A stretch of DNA of 11,910 nucleotides from DATGIQ01 sp035295665 (GTDB lineage Bacteria; Planctomycetota; Planctomycetia; Gemmatales; Gemmataceae): assembly GCA_035295665.1 (NCBI GenBank), contig DATGIQ010000186.1, positions 1-11,910 of the forward strand. Direction: 5' to 3'. Positions 6,406 to 11,910 of this stretch are shown here, in pieces (position 1 is the first letter of the stretch; every line of letters starts with the position of its first letter). The notes under the pieces were generated by a model. It did not search any database. It saw nothing but the letters and a program-made list of their open reading frames with translations, and was not told the origin of the DNA. A program made the position numbers and the translations under genes.

Positions 6406-7359
6406 TCATTTATTGAACAGGGTCTCCATGATCTTCAGCGCCGCCGGGCCGACGAGAACCACGAAAATGCCCGGGAAGATGAAGAGCACGAGCGGGAAGA
6501 TCAACTGCACGGCCGTCTTGGCAGCCTTTTCCTCAGCGAGCTGCCGCCGTCGAGTCCGCATCGAATCGGACTGGACACGTAGCGCCTGGGCAATGCTGGA
6601 GCCAAACCGGTCGGCCTGGATCAAGATGGCCGCCAGGCTCCGCACATCATCGACCCCGGTGCGGACGCCCAGGTCATGAAGGACCTCGCGCCGCGGCCGG
6701 CCGACCTGCATCTGAAAATTGCACAGGGCCAACTCTTCCGAGATAACCTTGGCGTGCGTTTTCATCTCCTCGCACACTTTCCGCATGGCCGCATCCAGAC
6801 CCAAGCCGCTCTCCACGCATACCACGAGCAAGTCCAGGGCATCCGGCAAACTCAAGAAGATCGACAACTGGCGGCTCCGACGCAGCCACCACAGGATGAC
6901 CTGTGGCAGGTAGAATCCCAGCCCCGTCAAACCCACGACCCATTTCAGGCTCCCGAAGCTAATCCCATATTGAGGGACGAACACCGCCAAGCTGATCAGC
7001 AAGAACAGCAACGTGGATGCAAAACGCAACCCCAGGTAGACGGCCATCGCGGAATCGCTGCGGAAACCGGCATTGGCCAGGCGAATCTTGAGGGCCGACT
7101 GTTCCAGCTCCGTCTGTGGCATAAGGGGTTTGGAAAGTGCCCGGGCCGTCTCGACGATGCCCTGCATGCGGTTTTCCTTGACCGCCTGCTGGGTGTCGAT
7201 GTCCACCAACGAGGCCGGCCGGCTGAAGCGGGTCAAGCGCTCTTGGGCCCGGCTATTCCTCTGGGAAATCATGGACAGCACGGACCAGATCCCAAAGATA
7301 AAGACCGCGAAGACCAGGAACGGTATGATGTCGCTCAGTCCAACGATAGCGAAGAGCAC
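6406..7359 (-). CDS. tadC: TadC, type II secretion F-domain platform protein
   Basis: This 317-residue inner-membrane protein belongs to the GspF/TadC family and forms the pilus assembly platform with TadB. Hydrophobic segments lie at about 6-29, 111-128, 138-158 and 284-304. The F domain spans about 172-302, with the typical start LPDALDLLVVCVESGLGLDAAM (171-192), the helix region around VGRPRREVLHDLGVRTGVDD, and the closing LIQADRFGSSIAQALRVQSD plus RRRQLAEEKAAKTAVQLIFPL. The last of these, with the final membrane helix, is characteristic of TadC rather than TadB. The start is GTG 7359, supported by GGAG (7368-7371) 8 bases upstream. It follows tadB by 57 bases. Length and motifs are normal for the family, and no damage is seen. 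Confidence 0.93.
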   Translation of the reverse strand: MLFAIVGLSDIIPFLVFAVFIFGIWSVLSMISQRNSRAQERLTRFSRPASLVDIDTQQAVKENRMQGIVETARALSKPLMPQTELEQSALKIRLANAGFRSDSAMAVYLGLRFASTLLFLLISLAVFVPQYGISFGSLKWVVGLTGLGFYLPQVILWWLRRSRQLSIFLSLPDALDLLVVCVESGLGLDAAMRKVCEEMKTHAKVISEELALCNFQMQVGRPRREVLHDLGVRTGVDDVRSLAAILIQADRFGSSIAQALRVQSDSMRTRRRQLAEEKAAKTAVQLIFPLVLFIFPGIFVVLVGPAALKIMETLFNK

Positions 7360-7388
7360 GGCGGCGTCTCCAAAGAGTATCCTGATGC

Positions 7389-7415
7389 TGGTTTAAAATC
7401 GCCAACCCTAAACCA
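7389..7415 (-). other. Inverted repeat directly after the tadB stop
   Basis: TGGTTTA (7389-7395) and TAAACCA (7409-7415) form a perfect seven-base inverted repeat with a 13-base loop, beginning one base after the tadB TAG on the minus strand. It may be a weak attenuator or stabiliser, or a chance repeat. Confidence 0.35.
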
Positions 7416-7416
7416 A

Positions 7417-8376
7417 CTACACGCGGATGTTGATGATTTTCTTGATCACCAAGGCACCCAGGATCTGCATGATGAGGCCAAAGACGCTCATCTTGATCCC
7501 TAACGGGTCCGTCCACAGGACCTGTACGTAATCCGGCTTGATGTGCAACATCACGAGGAAGAGCACAAAGGGCAACGCGATGAGCACGACACCGGAAAGC
7601 CGGCCTTCCGCTGTCAGCGCCTTGACCTGTCCCAAAATCCGATAGCGTTCCCGGATGACGTGGCCGATCTTGTCCAGAATCTCAGCGAGGTCGCCACCCG
7701 TTTGCCGCTGGATAGCGACCGAGGTGACGAAGAAACGCAGGTCCAGGTTTGGAATCCGTTCGCAGATATTGCGCAACGAATCCTCGACCGGAATGCCCAG
7801 GTTTTGCTCTTCATAGACTCGGCCAAATTCATCCGAGATGGGCGACGGCATCTCCTCGGCCACGACGTGCATGCCAGCTCCCAGACTGTGGCCGGCCCGC
7901 AGCGCCCGTGCGACTAGCTCCAGGGCATCGGGGAGCTGGGAGGCAAACTTCTTTAACCGGACCCGCCGTTTGTTCAACACCCAGAGAAACGGAACGAGGA
8001 AACAGACTAAGCCGACAAACGGTGCGAAAAACCAGGGCACCCGAGCCAGCCAGCTCCCGGTGGCGCCCAGGACACCGAGCAAGAGGCCGATGCCGAACAG
8101 GGTGCTGGCCTTGATGTGGCAGTCCGCCTGTTCGAAAATCTTGTGCATGCTCGGCATGTTGGGCGTGATCAGCTCCAACAGCGAATTCTTGTCGCTCTCA
8201 AACGCGCTTTTCTTGATGATGTCGGCCGCTGGGTCTGCCTTGGGACCCTTGCCGACCAACATATCCAGACGATCGGCCGCTCCGGTGCTGCCGTAATCGC
8301 GCATCACAAACGCCACCACGCCCACGATGGCCGATACGGCGACGAATGCCACTATGGAGATTAACATCGGTGTCAT
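7417..8376 (-). CDS. tadB: TadB, type II secretion F-domain platform protein
   Basis: This 319-residue inner-membrane protein is the second GspF-like subunit of the Tad platform, expected to contact the TadA ATPase. Hydrophobic segments lie at about 5-25, 92-110, 114-135, 260-277 and 297-314. The F domain covers about 143-276: QLPDALELVARALRAGHSLG (147-166), VVAEEMPSPISDEFGRVYEE (171-190), the RNICERIPNLDLRFFVTSV region, and RQTGGDLAEILDKIGHVIRER (224-244) with QVKALTAEGRLSGVVL. The TGGDLAEILD and TAEGRLSG signatures are typical of TadB. The start is ATG 8376 because GAGAGG (8384-8389) stands 7 bases upstream; an in-frame TTG at 8382 lacks spacing. It follows tadA by 82 bases. The protein looks intact. 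Confidence 0.94.
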   Translation of the reverse strand: MTPMLISIVAFVAVSAIVGVVAFVMRDYGSTGAADRLDMLVGKGPKADPAADIIKKSAFESDKNSLLELITPNMPSMHKIFEQADCHIKASTLFGIGLLLGVLGATGSWLARVPWFFAPFVGLVCFLVPFLWVLNKRRVRLKKFASQLPDALELVARALRAGHSLGAGMHVVAEEMPSPISDEFGRVYEEQNLGIPVEDSLRNICERIPNLDLRFFVTSVAIQRQTGGDLAEILDKIGHVIRERYRILGQVKALTAEGRLSGVVLIALPFVLFLVMLHIKPDYVQVLWTDPLGIKMSVFGLIMQILGALVIKKIINIRV

Positions 8377-8407
8377 CGGCAAACCTCTCGCAAGTCCATC
8401 GGTCTAG

Positions 8408-8445
8408 GTCGGTGGTCCGTTGCCAACCTGCTACGCACCACCGAC
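8408..8445 (-). other. Nine-base-pair hairpin in the tadA/tadB gap
   Basis: GTCGGTGGT (8408-8416) and ACCACCGAC (8437-8445) are perfect complements around a 20-base loop, beginning 13 bases after the tadA stop in transcription order. No T-run follows. It probably acts at the RNA level if it is functional. Confidence 0.45.
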
Positions 8446-8458
8446 TCTGGGCCAAGGA

Positions 8459-9856
8459 CTAATCACCCAGTAAAACTCGCTCTTGGAATAGGTTGGTCGG
8501 TAACTTCATCCCCGATGCCTCCAGCCGTTGCATGAAGCTCGGACGTACGCCGGTCGCTTCGAACTGGCCAAAGGCTCGTCCGTTCTGATCGATCCCCATC
8601 TGCCGGTAGCGGAAAATATCCTGCATGACGATGATGTCCTGTTCCATGTTCATCACCTCGGTGATGCTCGTCACCTTGCGGGGGCCACCCTGGAGACGGT
8701 TAGCCTGGACAATCATGTCTACGGCCGAGGAGATCTGTTGCCGCATCGCCTTGATCGGCAATTCCATGCCCGCCATCATGATCATGGTTTCGAGCCGCGC
8801 CTGGGCATCGCGCGTGCTGTTGGCATGCAGCGTCGTCATCGACCCGGCGTGGCCGGTGTTCATGGCCTGGAGCATGTCCAGGGCCTCCGCACCACGGCAT
8901 TCGCCGATGATGATGCGTTCCGGCCGCATACGCAGGGCATTCCGCACCAGATCCCGCGTCGTGACCTGCCCCTTCCCTTCGATATTGGGAGGACGGGTCT
9001 CCAACCGCACGATGTGCTCTTGCTGCAGCTGCAATTCCGCGGCGTCCTCGATCGTGATGATGCGTTCATCGCTGGGGATGAAGCTCGACAGCGTGTTGAG
9101 CAGCGTGGTTTTGCCGCAACCGGTGCCGCCGCTGATGACAATATTCAAGCGAGCTTTAATGGCCGCCTCCAGAAGCATCGCCATTTCCGGTGTGAACGCT
9201 TTGTAATTGAGCAAATCCTCCAGCTTGAGCGGATTGGCCCCGAAGCGGCGAATACTCATCGATGCGCCATCGAGCGCCAAGGGCGGGATGATGGCGTTGA
9301 CACGGGAGCCGTCCGGCAACCGGGCATCCACCATGGGCGAGGTCTCATCGACGCGCCGGCCGACCTTGGAGACAATGCGGTCGATGATTTGCAGCAGGTG
9401 CTCGTTGTCGCGGAACTTGATATCGGTGCGTTCCAGCTTGCCGCGGCGTTCTACGTAAATCTTGTGTGGCCCGTTCACGAGAATATCGCTGATCGTCGGA
9501 TCCTTGAGCAGCACTTCGAGCGGTCCGAAGCCGAAGGTCTCATCGAGCACCTCGTCGATGAGCCGTTCCCGCTCCATACGGTTAAGCAGCGGATTCTCGG
9601 TATCGCACAGGCGTTCGACAACCAGACGGATCTCACGGCGAAGCGTATTGCCCTCCAGGTCGCTCACCCGGGACAGGTCGAGTTTGTCGACCAGCTTGCC
9701 GTGAATGAGTCGCTTGAGTTCTTCGAAGCTCTTGTTGCTCTGCCGTTCGGTGTTGGTGCCGGTAACCCCGCCTCCCAGCGCGGAAGCATTGGAGCGGTTA
9801 AAGGTTCCTTGCTGACTCTGACTCAGACCCGTAAGACCTCGTTGTAAGCGCGACAT
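8459..9856 (-). CDS. tadA: TadA/CpaF secretion ATPase
   Basis: This 465-residue hexameric secretion ATPase of the GspE/VirB11 superfamily powers Flp pilus assembly from the cytoplasm. Residues 1-45 are a Ser/Gly/Gln-rich disordered lead, then a helical N-domain runs to about 110 (FGFGPLEVLLKDPTISDILVNG begins the ATPase N-terminal domain). Seen in the core: Walker A GGTGCGKTT (243-251), the Asp box TIEDAAELQL (268-277), the Walker B region RIIIGECRGAEALDML (314-329) and the His box TGHAGSMTTLHAN (334-346). All catalytic elements are present. These match CpaF/TadA closely, including MSIRRFGANPLKLEDL. ATG 9856 has AGAGG (9862-9866) 5 bases upstream. It lies 88 bases after tadZ and 82 before tadB, in the standard tadZ-A-B-C order. 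Confidence 0.96.
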   Translation of the reverse strand: MSRLQRGLTGLSQSQQGTFNRSNASALGGGVTGTNTERQSNKSFEELKRLIHGKLVDKLDLSRVSDLEGNTLRREIRLVVERLCDTENPLLNRMERERLIDEVLDETFGFGPLEVLLKDPTISDILVNGPHKIYVERRGKLERTDIKFRDNEHLLQIIDRIVSKVGRRVDETSPMVDARLPDGSRVNAIIPPLALDGASMSIRRFGANPLKLEDLLNYKAFTPEMAMLLEAAIKARLNIVISGGTGCGKTTLLNTLSSFIPSDERIITIEDAAELQLQQEHIVRLETRPPNIEGKGQVTTRDLVRNALRMRPERIIIGECRGAEALDMLQAMNTGHAGSMTTLHANSTRDAQARLETMIMMAGMELPIKAMRQQISSAVDMIVQANRLQGGPRKVTSITEVMNMEQDIIVMQDIFRYRQMGIDQNGRAFGQFEATGVRPSFMQRLEASGMKLPTNLFQERVLLGD

Positions 9857-9910
9857 AGCTGCCTCTGCTCAGAAGGTTCGTAACATCAGCCGTTCACCAC
9901 CACCGCGAAG

Positions 9911-9925
9911 GCTCCTTGTGGGAGC
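9911..9925 (-). other. Short hairpin in the tadZ/tadA gap
   Basis: GCTCC, loop TTGTG and GGAGC form a five-base-pair stem about 20 bases after the tadZ stop in the 88-base gap. It is the weakest of the intercistronic hairpins and may be chance. Confidence 0.2.
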
Positions 9926-9944
9926 GTGCCGGTAGCCCATTGCC

Positions 9945-11144
9945 TCATTTGAACGAAAAAAAGCCCTTCTTCTTGGACTCAACCGGGATTTCCTTGCCAC
10001 AGACCGCCTGGGCAAGCTGCCCGATCGCCTGTTGCAGTTTCGAACGGGGCGCATGCTGGAGGAGCGGAACCCCCGAATTCCGCGAACCCATCATCGACTT
10101 GGGATCATCGGGAAGCTGGAAGAAAACCGGCTTCCCGATCGTTTCCTCCGCCTTCTTCAAACTAATCTCCCCATCGAACGACTCGGAACCGACGCGGTTG
10201 ACAATGACCTTGATTTTCTTGTCAATCCCCTCCTCGGCGGTCAGGGCGAGCAGCATGCGGACGACGTTGCGCAAACTGGTCAGTTCGAGCTGGGCAATCA
10301 CAAGGATGACATCCGCCATGCGCAGAGCGGTCAGGTCGGTGGGAGTGAACCGCTTGCTCAGATCGAGGATCAAGTGGGTGTAGCTGGCCCGAAGCAGGCC
10401 GATGACGCGCTGCAGATGATCTTCATGAACCAGGCTGATGTCGCCCAGCTGAATCGGGTGCGGCAAAACGGACAAGCCGCTCTGATGCTGGCACAACGAC
10501 CGCCGCAAGAAGGTCATGTCCAGGCGCTCGATGTTGATGGCCATGTCGGCCAACGTGTAGGTCGGCATCAGGTCCAGCGCCACGTCGGCATCGCCCAGGG
10601 CCAGATCGAGGTCAATGAGGGCCGCGCGATTGGCTTCGTCGGCCGCGAGGGTACACCCAAGATTGACGGCGATGCTGGTACAGCCGACGCCACCACGGGA
10701 TCCGAGAACGGCGATTGCCAGCGAATTGACTTTGGCAATGCTGCTCGTCGAACCATCGGGTCGGCGCACCTGCTTCTGCTGCAAACGCTGCAAGGCAAGC
10801 AGCAGCTCTTCCAGAACCACCGGCTGAGTCAGGAACTCCCGCGCACCGTTCCGAAGCGCTTGCAGGATCGATTGCCCGTCCCCCAGCCCGCTAACGGCCA
10901 GGATGGGGAGGTCTGGACAATCGTTGGCCAACTGGGCGATTAGTTGCAAGGCGCGATTCTGGTCGGCATCGAGGGCGATGACGGCCACGTCCGGGCTCGA
11001 CTGATGGACGACATCAAAGAAGAACTCGTAGCGTGAGCACTCGGCCTCCAGCCAAACCGACTCCACACCGAGGAGCATGTTGCGCAGGGGTTCCCGCGTT
11101 GCATCCGATGGGTCAACCAACACGACCCGTTGCACATCCTTCAT
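9945..11144 (-). CDS. tadZ: TadZ/CpaE-like pilus localisation ATPase with pseudo-receiver domain
   Basis: This 399-residue protein has two domains. Residues about 5-122 resemble a response-regulator receiver: VLVDPSD (Asp11), VIALDAD (Asp59), and GAREFLTQPV where the conserved Lys-Pro is replaced by Gln-Pro, so phosphorylation is doubtful. Residues about 141-380 are a MinD/ParA-like ATPase with the deviant Walker A loop GSRGGVGCTS (148-157), in which the usual signature lysine is Arg150 and the P-loop lysine is Cys155. This is followed by ALIDLDLALGDADVALDL (175-192), HLILDLSKRFT (257-267) and the KVIVNRVG strand. TadZ/CpaE proteins place the Tad machine at the correct cell site and often carry altered P-loops. 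I chose ATG 11144; an in-frame GTG at 11150 is equally near, and neither has a good Shine-Dalgarno site. It lies between rcpA and tadA. Confidence 0.92.
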   Translation of the reverse strand: MKDVQRVVLVDPSDATREPLRNMLLGVESVWLEAECSRYEFFFDVVHQSSPDVAVIALDADQNRALQLIAQLANDCPDLPILAVSGLGDGQSILQALRNGAREFLTQPVVLEELLLALQRLQQKQVRRPDGSTSSIAKVNSLAIAVLGSRGGVGCTSIAVNLGCTLAADEANRAALIDLDLALGDADVALDLMPTYTLADMAINIERLDMTFLRRSLCQHQSGLSVLPHPIQLGDISLVHEDHLQRVIGLLRASYTHLILDLSKRFTPTDLTALRMADVILVIAQLELTSLRNVVRMLLALTAEEGIDKKIKVIVNRVGSESFDGEISLKKAEETIGKPVFFQLPDDPKSMMGSRNSGVPLLQHAPRSKLQQAIGQLAQAVCGKEIPVESKKKGFFSFK

Positions 11145-11165
11145 GACCACCGCCGAAGACGTTGG

Positions 11166-11220
11166 GGATCAGGAGCACAGAACCGTCATCCACCACCCGG
11201 GAGGGTCGATTTCCTGATCC
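11166..11220 (-). other. Nine-base inverted repeat in the rcpA/tadZ gap
   Basis: GGATCAGGA (11166-11174) and TCCTGATCC (11212-11220) are perfect complements about 37 bases apart, and the loop holds a smaller ACCC/GGGT hairpin. It lies in the 106-base gap, 30 bases after the rcpA stop. It may be an mRNA structure or an operator upstream of tadZ; no promoter could be recognised beside it. Confidence 0.45.
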
Positions 11221-11250
11221 GTGAATCAAACCCTCAAAACGTTCCATCCG

Positions 11251-11910
11251 TTATGGCTTGCCCTCCGTGTTCACCGAGCCTGGAAGGGCGGCTGGCAAAG
11301 TCGCAGGCATGTTGGGCTGCGCCCCGGCCTGTTTGTTCGGATCCACATTCGGTACCGCTTCGACCGAAGGAGGTGTTGCTGGCGTAGCCGGCGCCGTCTC
11401 CGCAGCGGTGGCCGGCGGAGCTGCCGCGGCCGGCTGGAGAGGCCTGGCGTCGGGATTACCCAGCGGAGTCGCCGCGACCGGCGGGAGCGGTTTCGCCTCC
11501 GCATTCCCAACCGGAAGCTTATTCAGGTGGGAAGACGAGTCGCTCACCGGAACTGTCGCAGGCTGCACCGGCTGTCCACACCGTCCGTCGCCGGCACAGG
11601 GGTACAGCGCCGAGGTCGGCCCATTCTTGTACGCTGGCACAAACCGCCGGTCCGGGAATGGAACCCGCGGTCCGCGCGGCGCTTCCAGGATTCCTTCCAA
11701 GAATAGCTCATAATCATCGGGCTTGCGCGTTTCCTCGCCGGGGAGGCTCTTGGGAAGCTGGTTGCAAGCCATCGGGTCCACCACGTGCGGCGTCACCAAG
11801 ATCACCAGCTCTTGCTCAGTATCGGTAAAGGTCTTCTGGCTGAACGCGGCTCCGACATAGGGCAGGTCGCCCAGGATGGGCACCTTGTTGGTCTGTGCCT
11901 GGGCGATGTG
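11251..11910 (-). CDS. rcpA: RcpA/CpaC Tad secretin, C-terminal part (5' end outside window)
   Basis: The frame is open from the window edge to TAA at 11251-11253, giving 219 residues. The first 47 are the end of a secretin pore domain: QTNKVPILGDLPYVGAAFSQ (6-25) and TEQELVILVTPHVVDPM (31-47), both conserved in GspD/CpaC outer-membrane secretins. The next 40 residues or so, GEETRKPDDYELFLEGILEA (58-77) and the region after it, match the CpaC-type C-terminal segment. The remainder (about 95-219) is a Pro/Ala-rich, low-complexity tail holding a Cys pair (CAGDGRC, 105-111) and an internal 16-residue tandem repeat. The secretin forms the pore through which the Flp pilus crosses the outer membrane. 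It opens the visible part of the minus-strand tad cluster; its BON/N-domains and signal peptide are upstream of the window. Confidence 0.9.
   Translation of the reverse strand, partial: HIAQAQTNKVPILGDLPYVGAAFSQKTFTDTEQELVILVTPHVVDPMACNQLPKSLPGEETRKPDDYELFLEGILEAPRGPRVPFPDRRFVPAYKNGPTSALYPCAGDGRCGQPVQPATVPVSDSSSHLNKLPVGNAEAKPLPPVAATPLGNPDARPLQPAAAAPPATAAETAPATPATPPSVEAVPNVDPNKQAGAQPNMPATLPAALPGSVNTEGKP
11419..11508 (-). repeat. Tandem repeat coding for Pro/Ala-rich units in the secretin tail
   Basis: The encoded units GNAEAKPLPPVAAT (residues 135-148) and GNPDARPLQPAAAA (151-164) repeat with a period of 16 residues, two residues (PL) apart, and run into more Ala/Pro-rich sequence. This suggests the extension grew by duplication. 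Confidence 0.55.

Noticed and set aside
6353..6409. An extended start for the OmpA-like lipoprotein at 6409, overlapping the tadC stop by ATGA.
   Set aside because: It would put 19 charged residues before the signal peptide, whereas AAAGGAG precedes 6352 at good spacing. It remains possible if the overlap is used for coupling.
6676..7503. A 275-codon plus-strand frame rich in Gln, Asp and His, opposite tadC.
   Set aside because: The composition is that of an antisense shadow of membrane-protein codons; tadC on the other strand is clearly real.
8528..9847. A 439-codon open frame on the plus strand, antisense to almost all of tadA.
   Set aside because: It exactly shadows a gene with complete ATPase motifs, its translation has no recognisable domain, and long antisense frames are expected in GC-rich genes with strong third-position bias.
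10032..10943. A 303-codon plus-strand frame opposite tadZ.
   Set aside because: It has no domain features and is fully covered by the tadZ coding sequence.
1..11910. Mobile elements, CRISPR arrays, tRNA or rRNA genes.
   Set aside because: No transposase-like frame, regularly spaced repeat or RNA gene signature was found on either strand by reading.

Overview
The window is GC-rich, densely coding bacterial DNA. It holds most of a Tad (tight adherence, Flp pilus) locus on the minus strand, facing a short plus-strand operon that starts with the end of a PilT-type ATPase. The likeliest source is a member of the Planctomycetota, perhaps Gemmataceae or a relative. This is inferred from protein style, the order of the Tad genes and the accessory genes found with them; no rRNA or other marker gene is present to prove it.

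Plus strand, 1-2878: the C-terminus of a PilT-family ATPase (1-276), an ABC transporter ATPase (273-1043) and a polytopic 612-residue permease (1040-2878). Both junctions are ATGA stop/start overlaps, so the three are almost certainly one translationally coupled operon. The two transporter genes form a complete exporter pair of unknown substrate.

Minus strand, 11910 down to 2970, in transcription order: secretin RcpA/CpaC C-terminus (cut by the window edge), TadZ/CpaE-like localisation ATPase, TadA/CpaF secretion ATPase, TadB and TadC inner-membrane platform proteins, a lipoprotein with an OmpA-like peptidoglycan-binding domain, a 93-residue membrane protein, an AAA+ ATPase with an N-terminal winged-helix-like region, and a TPR lipoprotein in the position and style of TadD. 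RcpA forms the outer-membrane pore, TadA powers assembly on the TadB/TadC platform, TadZ positions the machine, and the TPR lipoprotein probably helps place or stabilise the secretin. The three genes between tadC and the TPR lipoprotein are not standard Tad components and are the least understood part. The Flp prepilin, prepilin peptidase, RcpC/CpaB and TadE/F/G pseudopilins are not in the window; they may lie beyond position 11910.

The two operons converge, leaving a 91-base gap (2879-2969). No gene-free stretch exceeds 300 bases. Most gaps between the minus-strand genes are 50-130 bases rather than overlapping, and most contain an inverted repeat close after the upstream stop codon. The strongest is a 14-bp perfect stem at 5633-5673. 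No tRNA, rRNA, CRISPR array, insertion sequence or convincing promoter was seen.
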